A DNA stretch of 64,000 bases. Source: JAXMAF01 sp046350555 (GTDB lineage: Bacteria > Planctomycetota > Phycisphaerae > Phycisphaerales > SM1A02). Made by a program: the position numbers and the translations under genes. The DNA lies in assembly GCA_046350555.1 (NCBI GenBank), contig JAXMAF010000008.1, positions 62,001-126,000 on the forward strand, written 5' to 3'. Numbering within the stretch: position 1 is the stretch's first letter; every line of letters starts with the position of its first letter. The notes under the pieces are model-generated. The model ran no database searches. It saw only the letters and a program-made list of their open reading frames with translations, and had not been told where the DNA came from. This document shows positions 44,462 to 53,898 of the stretch, piece by piece.

Positions 44462-45820
44462 ATGCACCTGACCATGGTTGGCACCGGATACGTTGGCCTC
44501 GTCACCGGCGCGTGCTTCGCCGAGACCGGCAACCACGTCGTGTGCCTGGACCTCGACGAGAGCAAGATCGAGATGCTCAGGCGCGGAGAGAGCCCCATCT
44601 ACGAGCCGGGGCTTTCCGAGATGCTCGAGCGGAACGTCGCCGCCGGACGCATCCGGTTCACCACCGACAAGTGGGAGGCGTACAAGGACGCCGACGCGGT
44701 CTTCATCTGCGTCGGCACGCCGCCGGGGGAGGACGGCGCGGCGGACCTCAAGTACGTGCTCGGCGCCGCCGAGGACATCGCCGAGGCGATCGAGCGGCTC
44801 GGCCCGAAGCAGAGGCCGAAGATGGTGGTGGTCAAGTCGACGGTGCCCGTCGGCAGCAGCCACCGCGTGCGCGACCTGATTCGCTCGAGGACGAGGCACC
44901 TCTTCCACATCGCCGACAACCCCGAGTTCCTCAAGGAAGGCGACGCGATCAACGACTTCATGAAGCCCGATCGCGTCGTGTGCGGCGTGGAGGATCCGAG
45001 GGCCGCGGAGATGATGCGCGAGCTCTACGAGCCCTTCGTGCGGCAGGGCAATCCGATCTTCGTGATCGACGTCCGTTCCGCCGAGATGGTCAAGTACGCC
45101 AGCAACGCGATGCTGGCGTGCAAGATCTCCTTCATCAACGAGATCGCCAACCTCTGCGAGCACTACGGCGCGAACGTCTCCGCCGTGCGCGACGGCATGT
45201 GCGCCGACAAGCGCATCGGCAACCAGTTCCTCTATCCGGGACTCGGCTACGGCGGATCGTGCTTCCCGAAGGACACGCAGGCGGTGGTGTCGATGGGTCG
45301 CGCCATCGGCTTCGACTGCGTGCTCAACGCCGCGGTGCACGAGGTGAACCAGCGGCAGCGGGAGCGATTCTGGGCCAAGGTGACCGGAGCGCTCGGCACC
45401 GAGCTGCGCGGCCGGACGATCGCCTTCTGGGGCGTCGCGTTCAAGCCGCGGACGGACGACATCCGCGAGGCGCCGTCGCTGGCGATCATGCGCTCCGCCC
45501 TCGACGCGGGCGCCCGCGTGCGGGCGTACGACCCCGTGGCGCTCGCCAACCTGCGCGCCGAGATGCCGCAGGTCGAGGCGGTCGACGACATGTACAAGGT
45601 GCTGGACGGCGCCGACGCGCTTGTGATCTGCACCGAGTGGAACGAGTTCCGCTCGCCGGACTTCGCCGAGATGGCCCGGCGGCTGAGGGGCCGGATCGTC
45701 TTCGACGGCCGGAACCTGTACAAGGGGCAGTCCCTTTCCGAGCACGGACTGGCGTACCACTCCGTGGGAAGGGCGCCGGTGGAACCGTCCGCGCGCAGGA
45801 ATCCGGCGCCCTCGGCGTAG
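44462..45820 (+). CDS. ugd: UDP-glucose 6-dehydrogenase
   Basis: Oxidises UDP-glucose to UDP-glucuronate for polysaccharides and modified lipids. A complete 452-residue protein. The NAD-binding site is MVGTGYVGLVTGACFAETGN, with the conserved SPIYEPGLSEML, CVGTPPGEDGAADLKYV, KSTVPVGSSHRVRDL, NPEFLKEGDAINDFMKPDR, the catalytic-Cys motif GLGYGGSCFPKDT, and FWGVAFKPRTDDIREAPSL. TAGACT at 44425-44430 is a candidate -10 box, about 30 nt before the start. Confidence 0.96.
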   Translation: MHLTMVGTGYVGLVTGACFAETGNHVVCLDLDESKIEMLRRGESPIYEPGLSEMLERNVAAGRIRFTTDKWEAYKDADAVFICVGTPPGEDGAADLKYVLGAAEDIAEAIERLGPKQRPKMVVVKSTVPVGSSHRVRDLIRSRTRHLFHIADNPEFLKEGDAINDFMKPDRVVCGVEDPRAAEMMRELYEPFVRQGNPIFVIDVRSAEMVKYASNAMLACKISFINEIANLCEHYGANVSAVRDGMCADKRIGNQFLYPGLGYGGSCFPKDTQAVVSMGRAIGFDCVLNAAVHEVNQRQRERFWAKVTGALGTELRGRTIAFWGVAFKPRTDDIREAPSLAIMRSALDAGARVRAYDPVALANLRAEMPQVEAVDDMYKVLDGADALVICTEWNEFRSPDFAEMARRLRGRIVFDGRNLYKGQSLSEHGLAYHSVGRAPVEPSARRNPAPSA

Positions 45821-45878
45821 TGCCTGTGGAGGGACCCGAGCAACGGCGCCGCGAGGCGTCGCACCATCGCTTCGGGCG

Positions 45879-46784
45879 ATGCACGTCGCGATCGGCTCCA
45901 TGACCGACGGCACGATCGCGCAGACGATCGGCAACATGCCCGCACTTCTCGTGGCCAAGGTCGATGGAACGCTTCTGCTGCGGATGGATCTCGCGCCGCG
46001 CCGCGTGGTCTCCATCGGACGTTCGCCGCGCTGCGACCTCACGCTCGACTCGCCCGCGGTCAGCCGGCGTCACGCGCTCCTGTTCCGGCATCCCGGCGGG
46101 TGGCGGATCGTGGACACCGGGTCGCGCAACGGCCTGCACGTCGAGGCCGGGAGGACGCTCGCGGCCGACCTGACCGAGCTCGCGTGGTGCCGCATCGGTC
46201 CCGCGCACCTCTGGCTCGATCCGTCCGAGGAGCGGACGATCGGTGTCGAACGCGCGGCCTCCGGTTCCTCGGGCGGGCAGGCGATCGATCCGGACGAACT
46301 CGACCTGCTCGACGATCCCGATCGCGAGCCGGGTCCGGTGATCACCTTGCTGGATCCGCGCGATCGCCCGCTGCGCCGCATCGCGTTGCGCGAGCACGAC
46401 GGCTTGCTCGTCGGCGCCTCGACGTCCTGCGATCTCGTGGTCGACGATCCACGCGTGGCGCCGCTCCAGGCGATCTTCTTCCGCGAGCATTCGCGCTGGT
46501 GCGTGGCGGACGCCGGTGACGCCGCCCCGCTGGTCGTGGACGGGCGCCGCACGCGCCGTCAACGCCTGCATGGTGGATTGGTGCTCACCCTCGGCGAGCA
46601 TCGAATCGTGGTTTCCGGACCCGTTCGAAGGCCGCACGAGCTGGCGGAGGCCGACTCGGACCCGGGACTCGCGGGCGCCCTCGCCGACGATGCCATGGCC
46701 CTCTCCGGACGGCGCATCGATCCCGGCGACACCGATGTGCCCGATGGCGGGCCGGTCTCCGCGTTCCTCAACGACCCATCCTGA
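45879..46784 (+). CDS. Double FHA-domain protein
   Basis: A 301-residue protein with two forkhead-associated domains. FHA1 (about 20-115) shows SIGRSPRCDLTLDSPAVSRR, HALLFR and VDTGSRNGLHVEAG, keeping the GR, SRRH and N residues that bind phosphothreonine. FHA2 (about 150-255) is more divergent (GLLVGASTSCDLVVDDPRVA, LVVDGRRTRRQRLHGGLVLT). The real start may be the Met at residue 20 (45936), directly before FHA1. No kinase or secretion gene is adjacent except the small FHA protein downstream. Partner unknown. Confidence 0.75.
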   Translation: MHVAIGSMTDGTIAQTIGNMPALLVAKVDGTLLLRMDLAPRRVVSIGRSPRCDLTLDSPAVSRRHALLFRHPGGWRIVDTGSRNGLHVEAGRTLAADLTELAWCRIGPAHLWLDPSEERTIGVERAASGSSGGQAIDPDELDLLDDPDREPGPVITLLDPRDRPLRRIALREHDGLLVGASTSCDLVVDDPRVAPLQAIFFREHSRWCVADAGDAAPLVVDGRRTRRQRLHGGLVLTLGEHRIVVSGPVRRPHELAEADSDPGLAGALADDAMALSGRRIDPGDTDVPDGGPVSAFLNDPS

Positions 46785-46997
46785 CGGGCCGACGACGGGA
46801 TCGGCGGCGCCCCTTGGCATACAGCGATCGGCGCGGCGCCGTTGAAACTCCCGGCGGTCCGCACACGAATACTGAGCGCAGTCTGCACGCAATCCGTGCG
46901 GCGCTTGCATACGCCCGCTCCTCTCGCGCAAGATGCCCACGCGCCGAGAATGCCCGATCGGCGGAGCGGCAGTGCGCGACAGCGCAGAGAGTCTGAA

Positions 46998-47297
46998 ATG
47001 TCCATGCTCGAACTCCAGGTCTGCACCCTCGGCGGGCGGATACTCCGCGCCTTCGCCATCGGGGACCGGTCCGACGTGATCGTCGGTCGCGACGAGACGT
47101 GCGACGTGCGCATCGACTCGCCGCGGGTCGCCGAGGAGCATTGCGCCATCGAGCCCGAGGGCGACCAGCTCGTCGTCCGCGATCTCGGATCGGGGTGCCT
47201 CACGCTGGTGCGCGGGCGGCCGATCGAGAAGGTGCGCGTCGAGAACGGCCTCGAGGTGGTGGTCGGCCCGGCGCTGCTCCGATTCGTCGAGACATGA
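46998..47297 (+). CDS. Small stand-alone FHA-domain protein
   Basis: A 99-residue protein consisting almost only of an FHA fold: DVIVGRDETCDVRIDSPRVA, EEHCAIEPEGDQLVVRDLGS, GCLTLVRGRPIEKVRVENGL. The phospho-binding S-x-x-H is kept as SPRVAEEH, though the N-x-T loop after the beta-turn (SGCLTL) is altered. It lies 213 bp after the double-FHA gene on the same strand. Sequence upstream of 46998 in the same frame is not FHA-like, so the ATG at 46998 is the start. Confidence 0.75.
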   Translation: MSMLELQVCTLGGRILRAFAIGDRSDVIVGRDETCDVRIDSPRVAEEHCAIEPEGDQLVVRDLGSGCLTLVRGRPIEKVRVENGLEVVVGPALLRFVET

Positions 47298-47366
47298 CGA
47301 TCCAGTCGGCGCGCGGCGCATGATGCGCCGTGCCCGCCATGCCCGCCCTGCGCGCGATCGGTGCCG

Positions 47367-47972
47367 TCAGCCCATCCGCTTGACGTAGACCACCTTGGCG
47401 TCGCCCGGGGCGTAGAAGTCGTCGAGCCGCGCCGCCACGCGGTAGCCGGACCGTTCGTAGAAGCGGCGCGTCGGTGCGTACAGGTCGCGTCCCGCCGTCT
47501 CGATGAAGACCTGCGTTCCTCCCAGCGCCGTGATCGCCGCCTCGGCCTCGCGCAGGAGCAGTCGTCCGAGTCCGCCCCGCTGGGCGGTCGGATCCACCAC
47601 GATCCAGTAGACGTCGTAGCTCGTCTGCGTGAAGCTGATTCGACCGAAGCAGACGTAGCCGACGAGGTTGCCGCGCGCGTCGTCGACGAAGACGAAGCGG
47701 TAGTCGCTCGCCGGGCCTTCGCGGATCCGCTGATCGACGATCTGCGCCGCGACCGTCGTCTCCTCGCCGGTGAAGAATCCCGTCTCGCGCACCAGCCGCT
47801 CGACCGCGACGGCGTCCGACGGTCGAGGCGAGTCCCGCAGCGTCAGGTGCCGCAGGCCGCGGTCGGGGTCCGTTCCCGTGGTCCGAACCACCCCTTCCGG
47901 CGGGCCCCCGATCGGTGCGGCGACGGGCGTTGCGGGCGACTCGACGACGGCGGCGAACGCGAGCGGGCTCAT
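47367..47972 (-). CDS. GNAT-family N-acetyltransferase
   Basis: A 201-residue protein. The acetyl-CoA site is visible as DVYWIVVDPTAQRGGLGRLLLREAEAA (motif A with the Q-x-x-G-x-G/A loop read here as QRGGLG), with motif B in FYERSGYRVAARLDDFYAPGD. The N-terminal 45 residues are low-conservation. It lies at the downstream end of the KamA/YkgJ/ATP-grasp run on the same strand, 162 bp from the nearest ligase gene. Acetylation of a beta-amino or amino group made by that cluster is a testable guess; no substrate can be read from sequence. Confidence 0.8.
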   Translation of the reverse strand: MSPLAFAAVVESPATPVAAPIGGPPEGVVRTTGTDPDRGLRHLTLRDSPRPSDAVAVERLVRETGFFTGEETTVAAQIVDQRIREGPASDYRFVFVDDARGNLVGYVCFGRISFTQTSYDVYWIVVDPTAQRGGLGRLLLREAEAAITALGGTQVFIETAGRDLYAPTRRFYERSGYRVAARLDDFYAPGDAKVVYVKRMG

Positions 47973-48134
47973 GAGCGAAGCGGGAAAGGGGGCGGGGCGG
48001 CCCGGGCGGCCGCGCGGGCGCCGGGCGACGGGGGTGCGTTTCGAGGCGGAGACTAGGCGTCCGCCAAGGGCCGAGCAGGGCGATTCGCGTGGAGAGAGGG
48101 CGTCACGTCGAAAAAGAAGCCGAAGACGACCAGT

Positions 48135-49193
48135 TCATCGCGAGGTCGCCCGCATCGCCGCCGCCACGATGCGATCGACGGCGGTGCCGAAGTCGATTAC
48201 CGACTCGTGCAGCGCCGCCGCGAAGCCCGCGTCGGGGCTGAGGCAGGGGTTCGTGTTGACCTCCAGGATCCACGGTCGGCCTCGACGGTCGACGCGGAAG
48301 TCGACCCGCGCATAGCCGCGCAGGCCGAAGACCTCCCAGCAGCGCGCCGCCAAGCTCCGAAGCGTCGCAAGAAGCTCGGCGTCGCGCGGCGGAAACGAGA
48401 AGCGCCGCGGCGTGTCGTGGTACTCGGCGGCGGTGGCGTCCCACTTGGCCGCGTACCCGACGATGCGGGGTCGGTCGGCAGGCCAGTGCATGAACTCGAT
48501 CTCGGCCGGCGAGAGCACCTGCGGCGATGCTTCGTCGCCGCGCTCCAGCAGCGAGAGGTTGAACTCCCGCCCGGGGATGAAGGCCTCGACGAACGCGTCG
48601 CCGAGCGCCTTCCGCTCGCGCCGCGCCGCCAGCGTGATGGCGAGCGTCGGCGCATCGCCGACATGGCGTGCAGCGATCACCGCCTCGTCGTCGAGTCCGA
48701 TGGAGGCGTGTTCCCAGACGCTCTTGATGATCGCGCCCTCGGCGTCGTCCGGAAGGGCGCGGCCCGCGGCAAGGTCGGCCGCGGTGCGCCACGCAGGCGT
48801 CGGCAATCCGGCGGCGACGAGCAGGCGCTTGGCGAGCAGCTTGCCGGAGGTCGCGTGAATCGCCTCCGACGGACAACCGGTCATGGCGATGCCGCGCGTC
48901 TCGACGAGCGCGGGGACGGCGCCGATGAGTCGTCCCGTGCCGCCGAGCGACTCGACCAGGTTGACGACCAGATCCGGCTTCGTGCGCCGCAGCGTGTCAT
49001 CGAGCGCCGCGAGGTCGAGCGAGCACGCGAATCGCTCGACCGTGACGTGATCCGGATCGTTCCTGCGCTCCGTCGTGCGCCGAGCGCCGCGTGATTGCAG
49101 CACCGACTCGATCGCCTGCGCCTGGGCGAGCACGTCGACTGCATCCGGCGCCGCGTCGGGGGCGAGTGCGTCGTGGAGGAGGAGGACGTGCAC
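48135..49193 (-). CDS. ATP-grasp ligase, D-Ala-D-Ala ligase-like (first of a pair)
   Basis: A 352-residue protein with GTG start VHVLLLHDALAP. The N-domain has the Ddl-like VVNLVESLGGTGRLIGAVPA, ETRGIAMTGCPSEAIHATSG and KLLAKRLLVAAGLPTPAWRT. The ATP-grasp core carries AIIKSVWEHASIGLDDEAV (nucleotide-binding Lys), VEAFIPGREFNLSLLE, a Mg-site ARVDFRVDRRGRPWILEVNT-N and the family ending. Such enzymes form an acyl-phosphate and couple it to an amine. It is not the housekeeping Ddl: the sequence is more divergent and the context is KamA, YkgJ and GNAT. 47 bp after the next ligase. Confidence 0.8.
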   Translation of the reverse strand: MHVLLLHDALAPDAAPDAVDVLAQAQAIESVLQSRGARRTTERRNDPDHVTVERFACSLDLAALDDTLRRTKPDLVVNLVESLGGTGRLIGAVPALVETRGIAMTGCPSEAIHATSGKLLAKRLLVAAGLPTPAWRTAADLAAGRALPDDAEGAIIKSVWEHASIGLDDEAVIAARHVGDAPTLAITLAARRERKALGDAFVEAFIPGREFNLSLLERGDEASPQVLSPAEIEFMHWPADRPRIVGYAAKWDATAAEYHDTPRRFSFPPRDAELLATLRSLAARCWEVFGLRGYARVDFRVDRRGRPWILEVNTNPCLSPDAGFAAALHESVIDFGTAVDRIVAAAMRATSR

Positions 49194-49240
49194 GGATCGA
49201 AGGGATCGGGGATGCGGGACTGGAGGCGCGGGATTCGGGA

Positions 49241-50218
49241 TCAGGAATGGGTCCGGGCGAGGGCGGATTCCACGATCTCGGCGATCAGTTGGTTGTACGG
49301 GCGTCCCGCGAGCGACCACATGATCGGCAGGTCGGAGTGCTCGGGATGGAGGCCGGGGAGGGGATTGGCCTCGATGACGGCCGGCCGGCCGTGCGCGTCG
49401 GCGCGGATGTCGACGCGGCCCCCGTCGCGGCAGCCGAGCGTGCGCCACGCGGCCAGGGCGAGCGAACCGCACGCGTCGGCGAACGCGTCGCCTGCGAGCG
49501 AGTAGCGCACGCGCGTCTCGCACTCCTCCTTGTTCGCGTAGGTGTAGATCTCCGCGTCGGCGTGCGCGAGAAGCTCGACCTCCAGGACGCCGACGACCCG
49601 CGCCAGGTCGCCGGTGCCGACGAGGCCGACGGTCACCTCGCGGCCGGGCAGGAAGGTCTCGACAAGCACCGGCTGCCGATAGCGCTCCAGCAGCTCGGCG
49701 CAGACGGCGCGGAGCTCGGCGGCGCTTCGCGCCTTGGCGTTGCGATCGACACCCTTGCTCGAGCCCTCGGCGACCGGCTTGGCAAAGAGCGGATAGGGCA
49801 GGTCCACGCGATCGACGTCGGCAATCCGCTCGATCACCAGGAAGGCGGGCGTGGGGAGTCCGGCGTCGCGCAGGATGCGCTTGGCGGTCGCCTTGTGCAG
49901 CGTCACGGCGCAGACCAGCGGATCGGAGAAGGTGCACGGGATCGAGTACGCCTCGAGGAGCGCCGGCACGAGCGATTCGCGGCCGAACCGTCCAAGGCTC
50001 TCGGCGATGTTGAAGACGAGATCCCAGCGCTCGCCCGCGAGGAGCGCCCGCATGAGCGCCCGCGCGTGGCCGATGCGCACGCTGGTGTGACCCATCGCGT
50101 GAATCGCCCGCTCGAAGGCGTCGATCGTGTCGTCGCGGTCGAACTCGGCGACGTCGAGGGGATCCCAGCCCTCGGCGAGGTAGTCCGAGCGAAGGTCGTA
50201 GGTGAGTCCGATGCGCAT
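49241..50218 (-). CDS. ATP-grasp ligase, D-Ala-D-Ala ligase-like (second of a pair)
   Basis: A 325-residue protein starting MRIGLTYDLRSDYLAEGWD. The Ddl-family N-domain motif is LVFNIAESLGRFGRESLVPA, with IPCTFSDPLVCAVTLHKATA and KRILRDAGLPTPAF. The ATP-grasp part shows PLFAKPVAEGSSKGVDRNAK, QPVLVETFLPGREVTVGLVG, GGRVDIRADAHGRPAVIEAN and PLPGLHPEHSDLPIMWSLAG, which is the usual Ddl-type end. Two such ligases in a row, both different from MurC-F or housekeeping Ddl, suggest a peptide or amide product. AAGG precedes the ATG. Confidence 0.82.
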   Translation of the reverse strand: MRIGLTYDLRSDYLAEGWDPLDVAEFDRDDTIDAFERAIHAMGHTSVRIGHARALMRALLAGERWDLVFNIAESLGRFGRESLVPALLEAYSIPCTFSDPLVCAVTLHKATAKRILRDAGLPTPAFLVIERIADVDRVDLPYPLFAKPVAEGSSKGVDRNAKARSAAELRAVCAELLERYRQPVLVETFLPGREVTVGLVGTGDLARVVGVLEVELLAHADAEIYTYANKEECETRVRYSLAGDAFADACGSLALAAWRTLGCRDGGRVDIRADAHGRPAVIEANPLPGLHPEHSDLPIMWSLAGRPYNQLIAEIVESALARTHS

Positions 50219-50287
50219 GCCTTGTGGTGCAGGCGCTCGGCCTGCCTCCGCGTGCTGTTCCCGGGCGCGGCGCCCGCCGTGTGATGG

Positions 50288-50812
50288 TCAGGCCGCGCCC
50301 GATCGCCCGGCGGCAGCTTCGTGCAGCTCTCGATAGAGCGCCGATCTCCACCGTTCGCCTTCGTCGGGCCGCATGCCGAGGACGGTGAGCATGGTCGTTC
50401 CGGGCGGCGCGAGGAGGGCGGTCGGACAGTAGTGGTCCGCGACGGCGCCATCGCCGGTCGCGAGGCCCCGCTCGGTGAAGTCGAAGGGATAGAGACGGCA
50501 GACGAGCGGCCGGACCTCCATCGGCAGTTCGCAGCCGTGCCGACCGAGGAACGTGCAGCCGTCGCTCGTGCGCCTGAGCACGTTGCGCGTGCCGTCGGCG
50601 TTGACGGTCAGGTCGCGCCAGTTGGGGTCGTCGGGGTCGTGCTCGAGGTATTCCGGATCCGCCGGCCGCCGCCGTTCCCAGAAGTCGTCGCGCCCCGCGT
50701 GCGCAGCGATGCGTGCGCGGTCGCCGGCGGTCACGAGGATCTCGGCGCGCTGACAGCAGGTCCGTTGGATCTGCGCGCAGCGGGCGCATGGATGCATGTT
50801 CGCGTCGGACAT
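50288..50812 (-). CDS. YkgJ-family cysteine-cluster protein
   Basis: A 174-residue protein with the YkgJ (zinc/iron-chelating) Cys pattern: HPCARCAQIQRTCCQRAEIL near the start, then DGCTFLGRHGCELPMEVRPL, VCRLYPF and a later HYCPTALL. The family probably binds a metal or Fe-S cluster; some members act in oxidative or radical chemistry. It lies 69 bp from the ligase pair and 136 bp from kamA, same strand. A role as an iron-sulfur partner or oxygenase-like step next to a radical-SAM enzyme is an inference. Confidence 0.8.
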   Translation of the reverse strand: MSDANMHPCARCAQIQRTCCQRAEILVTAGDRARIAAHAGRDDFWERRRPADPEYLEHDPDDPNWRDLTVNADGTRNVLRRTSDGCTFLGRHGCELPMEVRPLVCRLYPFDFTERGLATGDGAVADHYCPTALLAPPGTTMLTVLGMRPDEGERWRSALYRELHEAAAGRSGAA

Positions 50813-50948
50813 CGGAGCGCAGCGGTGATGGGCGGGCGAAGGTCGAGGGCGACCTTGGCCCGCCCCGTGGACCGCGGACGATTCGGAGCTGGCCCGCCAC
50901 GGCGATCGACGAGGCGTTCGATCAATCGCCCCGTCCCGGACCAGGCGG

Positions 50949-52481
50949 TCACATCACCGGATCGGGATAGCGGAAGACCTTGCCCTCGTAGTTGCGGATC
51001 ATGAGCTCGTCGCCGTCGCGGCCCAGGACGTAGTTGGGGCTCAGCGGGATCTTGCCGCCTCCGCCCGGTCCGTCGATCACGAAGTGCGGGACCGCGTAGC
51101 CGGTCGTGTGTCCCCGCAGCGACTCGATGATCTTGAGCCCGGTCTCGACCGGCGTGCGGAAGTGGCGCGAGCCGGGGATCGGATCGCACTGGTAGATGTA
51201 GTACGGCCGGACGCGCACCTTCAGCAGCCCCTGCATGAGGCGCTTCATCGTCTCCGGATCGTCGTTCACGTCCCTGGTGAGCACCGTCTGGCTGCCGAGC
51301 GGAACTCCCGCGTCGACGAGCCGGCCGCACGACTGCGCCACCTCCGGCGTGACCTCGTCGGGGTGCATGAAGTGCACGCTCATCCAGAGCGGGTGGTACT
51401 TGCGGACCATCGCCGCGAAGGCCGGAGTGATCCGTTGGGGGAGGACGACGGGGATCTTGGAGCCGATCCGGATGAACTCGACGTGATCGATCGCGCGCAG
51501 CCGGGAGAGAAGCCACTCGATCCGATCGTCGTTCATCGTGAGCGGATCGCCGCCGGAGATGAGCACGTCGCGGATCTCCGGCGTCGCCTCGATGTACTGA
51601 AGCGCCCGCTCGAACTGCTTGTTGTTGAAGTGGTATTCGCCCGTCTTCCCGACCAGGCGCGACCGGGTGCAGTAGCGGCAGTACGTCGCGCAGAAGCTCG
51701 TCACGAGGAAGAGCACGCGGTCGGGATACCGGTGCACCAGCCCCTCGACGGGCATGTCGCCATCCTCGTTGAGCGGATCCTCCGCCTCGACGGATTCGTG
51801 CGTGAACTCGTCGGCGACGGGAATCATCGTCCGGCGCAGCGCGCTCATCGGATCGTCCGGATCCATCAGCGACGCGTAGTAGGGCGTGATGCCCACCGGC
51901 AGGCGGTCGCCAAGGGCCATGACCGTCTCGCGCTCGTCCGTCGAGAGCGTGAAGGCCCGGTCGAGGGTGGCAAGGTCGCGCACGCGGTTGCGGAGCTGCC
52001 ATTTCCAGTCGGACCACTCCGCATCGGTCGCCTCGGGGAAGACGCGACTGCGGAACTCGCGCGAGCGATCGGAGATGACCGGATCGGCCGACGACGCGGC
52101 CAGCGCCAGCGCCCGCGCCGAGGGGGTCGGTCGTGGCGCCGAGCGCGACGGAGTCGCGATGGGCTGTGGCGCGAGCCGCATCGGGGAGTCGAGGACGGCC
52201 ACGCCACCGTGGTCGCCGTTGGCGCTCGTGCCGGCGCTCGCCTTGGGGCGAGCCGCTCCGCGCGACGAAGCGCGACCCTTCGCGCGGCTTCCGTTCGCGT
52301 GGCCCTTGCCGTTGAGATGTGCGGTCGTGTGGGCGTGCTGCGCGGCAGCACTCGGAGGCTCGGCGTCGCCGTCCTCGGCGCTCTGGAAGAGGCCGAGCTT
52401 GACCGTACGCTCGCTGCCCCCGATGTTGCCCCCGCCGTGGCGGGGAGTCGCGGCCATGGGCCGCTGCGAGGAGATTTCCAT
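50949..52481 (-). CDS. kamA: KamA-family radical SAM protein (lysine 2,3-aminomutase-like)
   Basis: A radical-SAM, PLP-dependent enzyme moving an amino group from C2 to C3, typically making beta-lysine. The 4Fe-4S motif is CATYCRYCTRSRLVG (C-x3-C-x2-C), with DVLISGGDPLTMNDDRIEWL, FIRIGSKIPVVLPQRITPAF and the PLP-lysine loop GPGGGGKIPLSPNYVLGRD. An N-terminal extension of about 130 residues is low-complexity, Ala/Gly/His/Ser-rich and unlike family members. Start: ATG at 52481 or GTG at 52541. Members include lysine 2,3-aminomutase and EpmB; the context here lacks EF-P genes and contains GNAT and ligases, favouring small-molecule metabolism. Substrate not proven. Confidence 0.8.
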   Translation of the reverse strand: MEISSQRPMAATPRHGGGNIGGSERTVKLGLFQSAEDGDAEPPSAAAQHAHTTAHLNGKGHANGSRAKGRASSRGAARPKASAGTSANGDHGGVAVLDSPMRLAPQPIATPSRSAPRPTPSARALALAASSADPVISDRSREFRSRVFPEATDAEWSDWKWQLRNRVRDLATLDRAFTLSTDERETVMALGDRLPVGITPYYASLMDPDDPMSALRRTMIPVADEFTHESVEAEDPLNEDGDMPVEGLVHRYPDRVLFLVTSFCATYCRYCTRSRLVGKTGEYHFNNKQFERALQYIEATPEIRDVLISGGDPLTMNDDRIEWLLSRLRAIDHVEFIRIGSKIPVVLPQRITPAFAAMVRKYHPLWMSVHFMHPDEVTPEVAQSCGRLVDAGVPLGSQTVLTRDVNDDPETMKRLMQGLLKVRVRPYYIYQCDPIPGSRHFRTPVETGLKIIESLRGHTTGYAVPHFVIDGPGGGGKIPLSPNYVLGRDGDELMIRNYEGKVFRYPDPVM

Positions 52482-52605
52482 TGTTCCGCTGGCTCGGAGC
52501 CGATCCTGGCTCGGGAATTCAGGGCGCTCGACGCTCGTCACCCGCGCCGATCGTCACGCCGATCGAAGACACGCACGGTGACTTTCTGAATTGGCCCGAA
52601 GAGTA

Positions 52606-52642
52606 ACAGGGCTCATAACCGAGTCAAGATACGAAGCCCTGT
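52606..52642. promoter_or_regulatory. 8-bp inverted repeat in the kamA-pntAA divergent region
   Basis: ACAGGGCT (52606-52613) and AGCCCTGT (52635-52642) form a perfect inverted repeat separated by 21 nt. On the minus strand TTGACA (52641-52646 region) overlaps one arm and could be a -35 box for kamA. It may be an operator or a structured leader element; no known riboswitch is recognised. Confidence 0.3.
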
Positions 52643-52745
52643 CAATTGCGGTTGCTTTTCTCCTTGGCCGCTAGGAATGGGGGCGAGCGTGGATCGACGC
52701 GCCGGCCCGGGCGACGACGCCGGCGACCGGCCGCGATCTTTCTGC

Positions 52746-52751
52746 TACCTT
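52746..52751 (+). promoter_or_regulatory. Candidate leaderless -10 box (TACCTT) of the pntAA-like gene
   Basis: TACCTT with 6 nt (CCGGCG) before the ATG at 52758 and no Shine-Dalgarno motif. Confidence 0.4.
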
Positions 52752-52757
52752 CCGGCG

Positions 52758-53891
<1,134 letters not shown>

Positions 53892-53898
53892 CGAGCCC

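Noticed and set aside
48135..50218. Housekeeping D-Ala-D-Ala ligase
   Set aside because: Two divergent ATP-grasp genes next to kamA, away from mur and fts genes, do not fit the cell-wall ligase.
50949..52541. EF-P lysine modification gene epmB
   Set aside because: No efp or epmA is nearby, and the neighbours are ligases and an acetyltransferase.
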